Below are positions 17,602 to 26,610 of a DNA stretch of 64,000 nt, in pieces. The stretch is from contig WVZY01000012.1 in NCBI GenBank assembly GCA_011772205.1, positions 1-64,000 of the forward strand, written 5' to 3'. How positions within the stretch are numbered: the first letter of the stretch is position 1; each line of letters opens with the position of its first letter. Made by a program: the position numbers and the translations under genes. Below the pieces are notes generated by a model. That model was not told the origin of the DNA and did no database searches. It was given only the letters and a program-made list of their open reading frames with translations. Origin of the DNA: Candidatus Latescibacterota bacterium (lineage in GTDB: Bacteria > Krumholzibacteriota > Krumholzibacteriia > WVZY01).

Positions 17602-19737
17602 TCAAAGACCTATCCCCGTGAGACGTAGAAAAAAGTTTAGAAGCGTTCCTACCAATATCGCATAGGGGACTATGAACGCGACTATTAATGTGGAGATTTT
17701 CAGTCCGCGCTCCTTGATCATGACCAGAAAATGCGCAATGCATGGCACGAAAAGCGTGATCGTAACCATACTCACTGCTATCTGGTTGTGATTCAGATAG
17801 CCGTTTTGAAAGAGATCGTACAGACCAGCCGCTCCGTAATCGCGCCTGAAGAAACCGAGGATAAATGCCACGGTGCTTTCGATCGGCAATCCCAGCATCC
17901 GCACGATCACAGGCTCCGCAATACTCTGGAGCAGTAGAAGACCGCCGATCCTATCCAAGACGAACAGGATGAGCGTGCCGATGAGGAAGAGCGGTACGGC
18001 TTCGAAGAGATACCAACGGATTCTATGATTTGTCTTGATGAAGATATTACTCAACTGTGGAACTCGAAGCGGGGGAAGTTCTACGATGAAATCCCCGCGC
18101 CTTCCCTTGACGACCCGGGCGGATAAGGAGCCCACGATGACGAGCTGCGAAACGATGACAATGAACACGGTGAAGGCCACCGCGACAGAGCTTCCGGCCA
18201 CCATGGCGAGTATCACGCCAAGCTGGGCGGAGCATGGAATGCCGAGCGCAAGGAGAAGCGTTGCGATGATGCGTTCCTTGCGCGTATCCAATATCCGAGT
18301 TGTCAATGTCGCCATCGTGTCACATCCCAATCCCAGCACCATAGGCAGAACAGCCTTTCCGTTCAAACCTATCCGCTTCATCCCCTTGTCAGCAACAACC
18401 GCGAGTCGAGGGAGATATCCCGTATCTTCGAGAATTCCAAAAATGAAGAAGAACATTGCCACAATCGGAAGAACAATGGCAATGGCGTAAGTCAACCCCA
18501 TTGAAATCAATCCGTACTGCCCTATCAGGAGATCATTGGCAATCGCAAAGGGTACCGCTCTGTTCAACAATCCCGAAATCCATGGAAGCAGGTGTGCACC
18601 AAAGAGCCTGTTCTCGAACAAATCCACCAAGGCACCAGCGCCGAAGACACCGACAAACTTATAGACGAGGTATAGAACTTCGATGAGAAACAACGAGCCC
18701 CAGAACGGGTGAGTCGTGATTGTCCCGAAGAAGCGACTGGGTGTAACAGCAAGCAAGACGGAGATGCCAATCAGGTGCAGAAGGGTTGGATGCATACCCC
18801 AAGATGATAGCGTTTCGACACCGATCCAGGCATACATCACGATAGAAAAAAGCGCGATACCCGCCGAAAAGAATACAGCTCTCTTCCGCTTCGCGCGATG
18901 CATCTCTTCGCTTACATCTCCCGTGTCCTTTCTGTAAACCGCATCGAGAAGCTGATCGACGACTTTGGATCGAGAAACACCGATGATATATCCCAGTGGA
19001 TTTGCAAAGGCTCCTTGGATCTCCGCAGCGATTCCCCGGATCCGTTCAGCGTTTTCGACACCGATTTGGCCGCCGAACGCTCTCGTTGCTTCCCGGGGAT
19101 TCGAGAGAAACATCAGAGCCACCGCCCGTTTCTCGATCGGCATTTCCGGAAGGATCTTTGAGATTCTCCGGATCCCGTTCTCGATCTCTTCCGGATAGGT
19201 CACGGAAATCTGCGGCACGGACGCCGGCTCAGAGATAGCCTTTTCCAGCAGCCTGAATCCCTTCTTCTCCGTGGCAACGGTTTCAACCACGGGAATCCGT
19301 ATCATATTCTGGAGTGAGCTCCCCGACACGGCAATTCGCCGCCGACGTGCCTCATCCATCATGTTGAGATCGAGGATGGCCGGCAATCCCATTTCTGCTA
19401 TCTGCGCGGTCAGCGTGAGGCTCCTTCTCAGATTCTTTGCATCCGCAATCTGGAGCACCGCCCGGGGCGACGTCGAGCAGAGAATGTCTCTCGTAACCCG
19501 TTCATCTTCCGACTGGGGATGCAAGCTGTTCGCACCGGGCGTGTCGACGATTCGCGTGCGCCCATCGACAATGGACTTGCCGGTCGACACCTCAACGGTG
19601 GTCCCCGGATAATTGGATACGATGGCGTAACGTCCGGTAAGATGGGCGAAGATCACGCTCTTGCCAACATTGGGATTGCCGACCAAAATGATCGGCTTAT
19701 CGTGTGTCTTTGGAGCGGTAGCCGCATCCTGATGCAT
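17602..19737 (-). CDS. feoB: Ferrous iron transport protein B
   Basis: A 711-residue inner-membrane Fe2+ transporter with a cytosolic N-terminal G domain. The motifs are G-N-P-N-V-G-K-S at 19-26 (G1), the Y-P-G-T-T-V-E switch region (G2), D-T-P-G-A (G3) and N-M-M-D (G4, against the usual N-x-x-D). A GTP-dissociation-inhibitor-like helical region follows (about 180-260). From about 285 to the C-terminus come several transmembrane segments with Gate motifs, including G-L-G-C-D-T-M-A and G-I-P-C-S-A-Q-L. GAAGGA precedes the ATG. It lies 21 bases after a DtxR-family regulator gene that carries an FeoA-like domain. No separate feoA is present. Confidence 0.93.
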   Translation of the reverse strand: MHQDAATAPKTHDKPIILVGNPNVGKSVIFAHLTGRYAIVSNYPGTTVEVSTGKSIVDGRTRIVDTPGANSLHPQSEDERVTRDILCSTSPRAVLQIADAKNLRRSLTLTAQIAEMGLPAILDLNMMDEARRRRIAVSGSSLQNMIRIPVVETVATEKKGFRLLEKAISEPASVPQISVTYPEEIENGIRRISKILPEMPIEKRAVALMFLSNPREATRAFGGQIGVENAERIRGIAAEIQGAFANPLGYIIGVSRSKVVDQLLDAVYRKDTGDVSEEMHRAKRKRAVFFSAGIALFSIVMYAWIGVETLSSWGMHPTLLHLIGISVLLAVTPSRFFGTITTHPFWGSLFLIEVLYLVYKFVGVFGAGALVDLFENRLFGAHLLPWISGLLNRAVPFAIANDLLIGQYGLISMGLTYAIAIVLPIVAMFFFIFGILEDTGYLPRLAVVADKGMKRIGLNGKAVLPMVLGLGCDTMATLTTRILDTRKERIIATLLLALGIPCSAQLGVILAMVAGSSVAVAFTVFIVIVSQLVIVGSLSARVVKGRRGDFIVELPPLRVPQLSNIFIKTNHRIRWYLFEAVPLFLIGTLILFVLDRIGGLLLLQSIAEPVIVRMLGLPIESTVAFILGFFRRDYGAAGLYDLFQNGYLNHNQIAVSMVTITLFVPCIAHFLVMIKERGLKISTLIVAFIVPYAILVGTLLNFFLRLTGIGL

Positions 19738-19758
19738 AGGGATCCTTCAATTGGGGAG

Positions 19759-20454
19759 TTAATTCTTGGCGTGGTTGGTGGAAACCCGAAGGTAGATCTC
19801 ATCGGCCACGCTTTTCTCCAGCGCAAGTTCCGTCTCTCCGCATGAGACGATAAAAGATGGACGAACTTGTCTCACCGTGATTTCCTGCCCGGGAGATAGT
19901 CCCAAGCTTTCGAGTCGCGAAAGTCTCTCGTGAAAGGGAGAGCTGATGTAGGCGACCGTTCCCGTTTCACCACTGATCAATTGCGAGAGCGGCCTCACAA
20001 TAGCCTTCACTTCCGTCATCGCCCTTCGACAGCACTCGCCAGGGGGGATTTCTCTACCGTGTGGGCACGTGCGCGGGTGCCCGAGGAGGGTGCAAATACT
20101 ATCGGTCACTTCTTCGGAAAGAACGTGCTCGAATCGACAAGCACTGGACTCAACGAGGTTATCCTGAACGTTGAGAATGTCGGTGAGAAGTCGCTCAGCG
20201 AGCCGGTAGCATCGAATGATCTGCTTGGCCCTGGCAAAGCCGGCTTCGGTGAGAATCAGCACGCCATCGGCTTTCTCGACCAATCCCGCATTGACAGAAT
20301 CCTCGATGATCTCCCTCGTGAATTTGAGCCCGAAATGCTCTACCCGCGCGAGACCCTCCAAGGAGATGACTTTGCCGTCCTCACGCTTCGTGTACAGAAC
20401 TTCGAGAACCTCATCGAGAAGAACGGATTTCGACTGATTATCGTTTTCCGGCAT
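19759..20454 (-). CDS. DtxR/MntR-family metal-dependent regulator with C-terminal FeoA-like domain
   Basis: A 231-residue cytoplasmic transcriptional repressor. The N-terminal winged helix is about residues 8-65. The dimerisation and metal-binding part carries the family pattern S-A-C-R-F-E-H-V-L-S-E-E-V with C-P-H-G and G-E-C-C downstream. An SH3-like FeoA domain fills about residues 155-225 (L-G-L-S-P-G-Q-E-I-T-V). The ATG at 20454 has GGAG seven bases upstream; an in-frame GTG at 20487 is less likely. It is the first gene of a two-gene unit with feoB, so it probably represses iron uptake when Fe2+ (or Mn2+) is plentiful. The metal is not decided by sequence. Confidence 0.9.
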   Translation of the reverse strand: MPENDNQSKSVLLDEVLEVLYTKREDGKVISLEGLARVEHFGLKFTREIIEDSVNAGLVEKADGVLILTEAGFARAKQIIRCYRLAERLLTDILNVQDNLVESSACRFEHVLSEEVTDSICTLLGHPRTCPHGREIPPGECCRRAMTEVKAIVRPLSQLISGETGTVAYISSPFHERLSRLESLGLSPGQEITVRQVRPSFIVSCGETELALEKSVADEIYLRVSTNHAKN

Positions 20455-20529
20455 CGTGCCACTCCGCGCCAGAAGCTTCGCTTTCACCGACGAATGCGCT
20501 CAACGCTGCAATTGTTAGGGCATCAGATG

Positions 20530-20558
20530 AATATAGAGAAAAGAAACCCGCAGGACAA
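20530..20558 (-). promoter_or_regulatory. Promoter for the DtxR-type regulator and feoB
   Basis: -35 TTGTCC (20558-20553), a 17-base spacer and -10 TATATT (20535-20530) lie about 75 bases upstream of the regulator ATG. Initiation near 20523 is predicted. No obvious DtxR-box palindrome overlaps it. Confidence 0.5.
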
Positions 20559-20718
20559 CGGAGATTTCGAGCAATCCTCCCCGACGCTCCGCATGACTCT
20601 TTGAAGCGGCTCGATCCCAAGGCATGGCGCAACAGGTACTCTTGGCCGATCAGATAATCCGGGCGCGGAGCATGAGCCACCCGCTCCATATACAGGGCGA
20701 GCGGGAGATACCCCGCGC

Positions 20719-20739
20719 TTAAAACGCTCAGCGTTTTAA
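20719..20739. repeat. Perfect 21-bp palindrome
   Basis: Arms TTAAAACGCT and AGCGTTTTAA flank a single C at 20729. It lies 110 bases past the M6 protease stop and about 160 bases upstream of the regulator promoter. As RNA, the inner AAAACGC/GCGTTTT arms with a TCA loop (plus strand) or TGA loop (minus) could act as a weak bidirectional terminator. As DNA, the length and symmetry resemble a repressor operator. Confidence 0.55.
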
Positions 20740-20849
20740 TGTTACGCCGTACCCCCGCTCGCCTTATCCGTGTACTCTTTCGCTCCCCTCTCGAACCAAG
20801 CCGGCAAGCCAATCAGCGATCCCTCAGGTTCCCTTTGCGACCCACCCGA

Positions 20850-23705
20850 TCACTTCAACACCACCATTTTCCGGCTCAACATCTGCTTCCCAGCCGTAAG
20901 CCGGTAGACGTAGACGCCGGAACTCACTCGCTCACCGTTCTGATTTCTTCCATCCCACTCCGAGCGATGCGGCCCGGTTTGAAACACCCCAGTTGCCAGC
21001 GCTCGCACCAGACGCCCGCTCACATCGAAGATCTCCAACCTGATCTTCGACTCCGCAGGGAGATAGAAGTAAATCGTCGTGCTCGGATTGAACGGATTCG
21101 GGTAGTTCTGCTCGAGAACCAGATCCCTTGAAGGCACCGTTGCACTGTCCCTGTACAGTTCGGTCACGCGTCCGTCCGGAGTTTCGGTGTCAAGCCTGTA
21201 GAAATACGTTTTCCCGGGCTCGACCTCCCGATCGACGTACACATAGGCTCCCTGGCCTGTTTCCTCGATGGGTCCAGGGAGATCAGCCCAAGGGCCGTCG
21301 GGAGAAAGGGAGCGCCTGAGTACGATCTTTTCATCGAGCGAGAGATCTTCTAGCGCAAAACGGATCTCGATGCCTCCATCAATGAGAGAAACGCTTGCCG
21401 ACTGGAGCTTCGCCGCCACGATCTGGTTCAAGTGCAGCGCGTTCGGAAGCACGGCCTCCTGGGCATCCGGATTTGTCAGGGCAAGATCCCAGAATCCGCC
21501 CAGTCTTCCGTATATATAGAACGTTCCTCTGATCCGCGTGGGATCCACCCATTCGAGGGAGGTGGCATCGATGTCCGTCTCTCCCGTTCTAGTCAGGCGC
21601 ATAGTCGCGCCGTACTTGACGTAATTCCCGTCCACCGTGACATCTATCGTCGTGACATTGTTATCCGACGAATCCGGATCCAACTGAACGAGCGCGGGTG
21701 CAGGATCTCCCGCTTTGAGGTTCGCCGAAATCGAAGGTCCGGATGGACCGATGTTGGTAACGGCAATCAACGTCGGCTGCCCGGTGTTGTCATTGCTGTT
21801 CGGATTCGATCCCGAGTCGAACGTAGTATTGTTGCTCGTGCCAGGAAAGGGATCCCCCGGATCGCCGCGGTTGTCTCCTTTAGGGAGGTTCTGCTGGCCG
21901 TCCGCTTCTTCCAGGACGACTCCCCTTGCGGCGTCGTTCTTTGGAGTATCATCGCTGCACGGACTGCCGCAGTTTCCATTCAATGAGTGAATGATATCTT
22001 CATCGATGTGCCAGATGAGCAAACCCGTATTGTGGAGGTTCGCATCGAAGCCAACTTGTTGCCTGTTCTCTACCAGCCAGTACTCGGACGCCGGGTTCTG
22101 CGACGAACCCTGATGCCATCCATCGACGGATGTTTCGAAATCGGTAGAATAGCTTTCCCCGCCTCCCGTGACGCTCACATTGTCTAGAATAATCGCCCCA
22201 CAGAGCGTCGGGTTTTTATTGTCCTCATCGGACCACGAATAATCAGACACGAACCTGAAGATCAGCTGGTAGTCGATGGGCGGGGTATGACCAGACAGAA
22301 CCGGCGAGAGATCTATCGATTCCGTTCCGGAACTCAGATTACCCGTATAGGTCCGGAGCACCGTTTCTGTACTGTTTACCCTTATGAGCGTGTAAGCGTA
22401 ATCGTAATCAGTCTCAATGTCGTATTGATAATCATAGGAGAACATGACCGGTGTTGTGCCATCAAAGTCAAAGTCCCTCTCGATCGATTCGTCCCAACCA
22501 TTTCCGTAGCCGCCCCTTCCATCCCAGTGAAGCGAATCCCCCTCTTCGTTCGTCACGCCGCACCGAAGGGAGTGCGAGCCGGCGATCGCGCATTCGGCCA
22601 ACCGGCGAAAACGTTCGTCTGTGAAGGCGAGTTTGTACGCCACGGGATTCGTCTCGATTTGAGGAATCGAGAACGCGCTTCCCTGCCAATCGACCTCCGT
22701 CGGCACGATCCATCCGAGTTCCTTGCGCGTCCAAGCACATGGATGCGAGGGCTGTGACGGTGTATTCCAGCTCCCGCTTCCCATGATGCCCCAGTGACCG
22801 ATGCCTTCGGGACCGGGAAACGGGCCGTTGGCGTCGTAGAGGTCAGGAAGCCCGAAAGCGTGGCCGCTTTCGTGACAGTACACTCCGATCTCGATCATCG
22901 TTAACGCGCAGGAGTACGCCGGCTGGACGGTATAAGCGTCGACTTTGATAAAGCCACCGCCTGCAGCGGCGTCATTGGTGACGTACGGACCGCCGCCTGA
23001 TTCCGCCCACCCCCGAAATACCCAGCTATGAGACCAGAGATTATCGCCGCCGCATTCCCCGCCGCTTTCATTGTGCACGAACATTGTGAAATCAACGTAG
23101 CCATCATCGTCGCCTGAATTCGGCACACCATCCGGACCGTCGTTATCGTATTGCCCGAAATTCACAATGGGATCGTTGTGATTGAGGAGCTCCAACAGGA
23201 ACTGGCCTGTTTTGGCATCAAAGCCAAGCCCTTTGCAACAGCCCGCGTAATATATGTCGGTCTGCGATACTTCGAACCAAGGATACACCGTGCCCGTTGC
23301 GTTCAACATCCCGTAGGAGACTTCGGCGAAATACTCGGTCATCGTGCCCGGGGGCCAGGGTCCGTCGAAGAGTTCCTGCTGAATATCTGCAGAAGGAACC
23401 GTATCCGGGCGGTTCGTGAACTTGCCGAGAAGAACGGGAATAAAAAAGTCTCCCGACAAGCTGTACTCTTCGGGCAGATAAGCTACCGACTTCACTCCGT
23501 TTGCATGCAAAAAAGCCTCGCGTTTCGCTTTGATGTTCCGCGCTTTGTTCGTCCAGGCACGATCCACTTGAAATGCGCGCTTATCCTCCGCTTTTCTGGC
23601 GTAGTAGGCCTCTGGAAGCCTTCCACCATTCTTGGGAGGCACGATCCCGCCCGCCGCTGCGGCGAGCAACAATAGAAGTCCGGCTGCAATTGCAATGGTC
23701 TTCAT
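20850..23705 (-). CDS. Secreted M6-family metalloprotease with C-terminal FlgD/type A sorting-like domain
   Basis: A 951-residue extracellular zinc peptidase related to immune inhibitor A. A signal peptide of about 20 residues starts M-K-T-I-A-I-A-A-G. The catalytic motif H-E-S-G-H-A-F-G-L-P-D is at 278-288 (ligands His278, His282 and probably Asp288). Acidic D-N-D-G-P-D-G-V-P-N-S-G-D-D runs near 187-200 look calcium-binding. A jelly-roll region (about 400-560) and an N-T-G-L-L-I-W-H-I-D-E segment follow, then an IPT-like region. The last 90 residues start N-Y-P-N-P-F-N-P-S-T and form the FlgD-Ig-like tail common in FCB-group secreted proteins. AGGA lies upstream of the ATG. Confidence 0.88.
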   Translation of the reverse strand: MKTIAIAAGLLLLLAAAAGGIVPPKNGGRLPEAYYARKAEDKRAFQVDRAWTNKARNIKAKREAFLHANGVKSVAYLPEEYSLSGDFFIPVLLGKFTNRPDTVPSADIQQELFDGPWPPGTMTEYFAEVSYGMLNATGTVYPWFEVSQTDIYYAGCCKGLGFDAKTGQFLLELLNHNDPIVNFGQYDNDGPDGVPNSGDDDGYVDFTMFVHNESGGECGGDNLWSHSWVFRGWAESGGGPYVTNDAAAGGGFIKVDAYTVQPAYSCALTMIEIGVYCHESGHAFGLPDLYDANGPFPGPEGIGHWGIMGSGSWNTPSQPSHPCAWTRKELGWIVPTEVDWQGSAFSIPQIETNPVAYKLAFTDERFRRLAECAIAGSHSLRCGVTNEEGDSLHWDGRGGYGNGWDESIERDFDFDGTTPVMFSYDYQYDIETDYDYAYTLIRVNSTETVLRTYTGNLSSGTESIDLSPVLSGHTPPIDYQLIFRFVSDYSWSDEDNKNPTLCGAIILDNVSVTGGGESYSTDFETSVDGWHQGSSQNPASEYWLVENRQQVGFDANLHNTGLLIWHIDEDIIHSLNGNCGSPCSDDTPKNDAARGVVLEEADGQQNLPKGDNRGDPGDPFPGTSNNTTFDSGSNPNSNDNTGQPTLIAVTNIGPSGPSISANLKAGDPAPALVQLDPDSSDNNVTTIDVTVDGNYVKYGATMRLTRTGETDIDATSLEWVDPTRIRGTFYIYGRLGGFWDLALTNPDAQEAVLPNALHLNQIVAAKLQSASVSLIDGGIEIRFALEDLSLDEKIVLRRSLSPDGPWADLPGPIEETGQGAYVYVDREVEPGKTYFYRLDTETPDGRVTELYRDSATVPSRDLVLEQNYPNPFNPSTTIYFYLPAESKIRLEIFDVSGRLVRALATGVFQTGPHRSEWDGRNQNGERVSSGVYVYRLTAGKQMLSRKMVVLK

Positions 23706-23791
23706 AGTGCTTCCTTTTCGGTTGTTTGGAGTATGAACGACTACTCGGTTCGGTCCGGGCGTTGCAACACCGGAGCAACGACGGCCGCAAG

Positions 23792-24373
23792 CTATTTCTT
23801 ATTCAAAGCCGCGGTCCCTTTTTCCGCACCCACCTGCAGTGGGGGGTCATCGCACGTCACGAATCCTAAGAATCGGCTCCTCGCTCCCTCATCTGTGCTG
23901 ATCGTCCCGCCGGTGAAATCGTTTCCAGCGATACAGGTGTATTTCATCAGCATCATTTTCGGGCCAGGAGTACAGCGAAAAGCAATCATGAAGTCCGTCT
24001 CAGCATTCCCCGACCGCAGAGTGGCGCTATCCGTTTCAGCCGAATGGTGGATCGATACACCCTGGGGGAGATTCAGTTTGAATTCTGCAGCCGTCATCGA
24101 TTCGTCGGCTTCGAACTCAGCGATGATGTAAACGTCAAAAGACTCCCCAGGAGAAATCGATGTTTCGGCAACGGTTCCCTCCGCATCGAAGTAGGGCTTG
24201 ATCGCCGCATGCATCTCCGCCGCCACGGGCTTATCCGGAATCATCTGCCTTGGCTGGTCGCCGGCCGCCCTGGAAGTAGCGCTCTCTCCCTCGGAAGTGG
24301 CTGTCTCCGGCTCTTTCTGTGCGCAGCTGAATGCAACAAAAAGGACGAGCAGCGCGATTGAAAAGCGTTTCAT
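23792..24373 (-). CDS. Predicted lipoprotein with cohesin-like beta-sandwich
   Basis: A 193-residue protein with a lipoprotein signal: M-K-R-F then a hydrophobic stretch ending V-A-F-S-C, with Cys at about residue 17 as lipidation site. A low-complexity Glu/Thr/Ser linker follows. The body has F-D-V-Y-I-I-A-E-F and A-E-F-K-L-N-L-P-Q-G-V, resembling cohesin-type or Big-type sandwich domains in surface proteins. The ATG at 24373 is chosen because AGGAG lies eight bases upstream; a longer frame to 24433 spoils the signal peptide. It is 86 bases upstream of the protease gene on the same strand and could be co-expressed. Function unknown. Confidence 0.7.
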   Translation of the reverse strand: MKRFSIALLVLFVAFSCAQKEPETATSEGESATSRAAGDQPRQMIPDKPVAAEMHAAIKPYFDAEGTVAETSISPGESFDVYIIAEFEADESMTAAEFKLNLPQGVSIHHSAETDSATLRSGNAETDFMIAFRCTPGPKMMLMKYTCIAGNDFTGGTISTDEGARSRFLGFVTCDDPPLQVGAEKGTAALNKK

Positions 24374-25020
24374 TCGATCGCTCCTTTCAAACCAAATCCC
24401 GGCTTTCAAGGGCCGAAACTGCAAGATTTTCATATATCATAATAATTTATGTACCAGCTGGTGTCCACCGAGAAAAGGGCGATTATGTCGCCGAGACCGC
24501 AGACAGTTCGAGATTTGTGGGAAGGATTTCAAGGCGTGCAAGCGATCCTTCCTTATAAGGCTGAGGCGGCTCGGCGATTCTGGATTCCGGAAACCCAGCG
24601 CCGGTCGGCTGGCCCCGTTATGCGATCCAGAAGACCAGCGAAGCTATCCCAGTGCTATCGGAGCTGATTCTCGCGATTGGTGCGCGTTAGCGCCACGCAT
24701 CAGAACCCTTCTGAGCGTGAAACCGTACAATCATGACGGCGACACAGCGTTGCGACGATTTGACCGCATTCGTCATGCGGAAAACGGCTCTGGGATTAGG
24801 TATTGACGGGATGGCCATGGTCGATTAAAATTTCGGGATAGGAAAGCTATCTAACTCTTTATATTTAGTTATCTTAGACGTTTCGCGGCCGAAGCGTTTT
24901 AGCAAGGGTTGGTAATTTGTTCGGCGGGCTGCCGCCGCAGGGAGACGCTACGGTCAGGAGATGCCTTCGAGATCGATTGCAGGATTCCATCCCCCATTCA
25001 CACAACCCATCGGAGAAAAC
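24374..25020. other. Divergent intergenic region, mostly unexplained
   Basis: These 647 bases lie between a minus-strand lipoprotein gene and the plus-strand carboxylase operon. A strong promoter at 24803-24831 serves the operon. An AT-rich patch at 24430-24455 may belong to a minus-strand promoter, but no paired -35 is visible. The 24460-24790 stretch holds short open frames on the plus strand with no recognisable family. I saw no riboswitch consensus. Confidence 0.5.
24803..24831 (+). promoter_or_regulatory. Sigma70 promoter of the propionyl-CoA carboxylase/mutase operon
   Basis: -35 TTGACG (24803-24808), a 17-base spacer and -10 TAAAAT (24826-24831) match the consensus well. Initiation near 24838 would leave an untranslated leader of about 180 bases before the first ATG at 25021. 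Confidence 0.6.
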
Positions 25021-26574
25021 ATGAAAACAAGCGAGGAAAAGCTCAAGGAGCTGAAAGAGAAGCGCGAGGCCGCCCTTGTTGGAGGAGGCAAGGATCGCAT
25101 CAAGAAAATTCATGAATCAGGAAGGTTGACGGCGAGGGAGCGCATTAATCTTCTTTTCGATCCGGGAACATTTCAGGAGCTGGGCGTTTTTGTCACGCAC
25201 CGCTGCACCGATTTCGGCATGGACAAACAGAAAATCATCGGTGATGGCGTCGTGGCCGGCTACGGCAAAATCAATGGGCGCCTCACCTACGCTTTTGCTC
25301 AGGATTTCACCGTATTCGGCGGCACGATGAGTGAGGCAAACGCAATGAAAATATGCCGCTTGATGGATCTCGCGCTCGAGAACGGAGCCCCACTCATAGG
25401 TCTGAACGACAGCGGTGGCGCAAGGATTCAGGAGGGCGTCTCCAGCCTAGGCGGATATGCGGAAATCTTTCTCCGCAACACTCTCGCATCAGGCGTCGTT
25501 CCACAGGTATCGGCTATCATGGGCCCCTGCGCCGGCGGCGCTGTCTATTCACCCGCCATTACTGATTTCATCGTCATGGTCGACCAAACGAGTCATATGT
25601 TCGTTACAGGTCCCAACGTGATCAAGATGGTGACCAATGAGGAAGTCACTTTCGAGGAGCTCGGCGGGGCGAGAACTCACAGCACGAAAAGCGGCGTCGC
25701 GAGCTTGATGGCCAAGAACGATCAGGACTGCATTGTTCAGATTCGAAAGCTCTTGCAGTACATTCCCCAAAACAATCTCAGCGAGCCTCCCAGAAAAACT
25801 CCCGAGGACGACGTGAACAGAAGGGATGAATCACTGAACACGATCGTGCCGGACAACCCGAAAGAACCCTACGACATGCTAGAGATCATCCAACATATCG
25901 TGGACGACGGAGAGTTTCTGGAAATCCAACCGCTATATGCGCAGAACCTTGTGGTCGGTTTCGCGAGGCTCAATGGGCGGGTAGTGGGAATCGTCGGGAA
26001 CCAACCCAAATTCCTCGCCGGAGTGCTCGATATCAAGTCCTCGATCAAAGGCGCACGGTTCGTTCGATTTTGCGACGCATTCAACATACCGGTGATCACT
26101 TTCGAGGATGTCCCGGGATTCCTGCCGGGCACCGAGCAGGAATACGGCGGCATCATCAAGCACGGGGCAAAACTGCTCTATGCTTACTGCGAAGCCACCG
26201 TCCCCAAGATCACCGTGATCACGAGAAAGGCTTACGGAGGGGCATATGACGTCATGTCGTCGAAACACGTTCGGGCCGATTTCAATTTCGCCTGGCAGAC
26301 GGCGGAGCTTGCCGTTATGGGAGCCGAAGGTGCGGTAAACATCCTCAACAAGAAAGAAATTGCTGCGGCGGAGGACCCGGAGACCATGCGCAAGAAGCTC
26401 ATAGACGAGTACAATGAAAAGTTTGCCAATCCATATATAGCCGCGGAATTAGGGTACCTGGACGATATTATCGAGCCGAGGGACACGAGACCGAAGATCA
26501 TCGCATCGCTCGAGAGCTTGCTCAACAAGCGGCAAAGCCTGCCTCCAAAAAAACACGGCAACATCCCCCTATGA
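25021..26574 (+). CDS. pccB: Acyl-CoA carboxylase carboxyltransferase subunit (propionyl-CoA carboxylase beta type)
   Basis: Transfers carboxyl from carboxybiotin to an acyl-CoA, here most likely propionyl-CoA to give methylmalonyl-CoA. The 517 residues form the two crotonase-like halves of the family: [12 protein letters not shown] with [11 protein letters not shown] in the N-half, and D-V-P-G-F-L-P-G with R-K-A-Y-G-G-A-Y in the C-half, both oxyanion Gly-Gly sites present. GGAG five bases before the ATG at 25021 is preferred over an in-frame ATG 60 bases earlier. It is first of five plus-strand genes that continue to the mutase and epimerase, which argues for propionyl-CoA over acetyl-CoA. 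Confidence 0.93.
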   Translation: MKTSEEKLKELKEKREAALVGGGKDRIKKIHESGRLTARERINLLFDPGTFQELGVFVTHRCTDFGMDKQKIIGDGVVAGYGKINGRLTYAFAQDFTVFGGTMSEANAMKICRLMDLALENGAPLIGLNDSGGARIQEGVSSLGGYAEIFLRNTLASGVVPQVSAIMGPCAGGAVYSPAITDFIVMVDQTSHMFVTGPNVIKMVTNEEVTFEELGGARTHSTKSGVASLMAKNDQDCIVQIRKLLQYIPQNNLSEPPRKTPEDDVNRRDESLNTIVPDNPKEPYDMLEIIQHIVDDGEFLEIQPLYAQNLVVGFARLNGRVVGIVGNQPKFLAGVLDIKSSIKGARFVRFCDAFNIPVITFEDVPGFLPGTEQEYGGIIKHGAKLLYAYCEATVPKITVITRKAYGGAYDVMSSKHVRADFNFAWQTAELAVMGAEGAVNILNKKEIAAAEDPETMRKKLIDEYNEKFANPYIAAELGYLDDIIEPRDTRPKIIASLESLLNKRQSLPPKKHGNIPL

Positions 26575-26610
26575 AAAGGACGATCAAACAGCACCACCCA
26601 GGATTGAAAT

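Larger units (their letters stand above)
20455..20849. other. Intergenic region upstream of the regulator-feoB unit
   Basis: These 395 bases separate the regulator from the M6 protease gene upstream. They hold the promoter at 20530-20558 and the perfect palindrome at 20719-20739, listed separately. A minus-strand open frame across the region has no family resemblance and overlaps the regulator start, so it is not called. Confidence 0.6.

Noticed and set aside
20438-20812. Minus-strand open frame upstream of feoB's regulator (124 codons)
   Set aside because: It contains the regulator's promoter and overlaps its start; no signal peptide, domain or ribosome-binding site.
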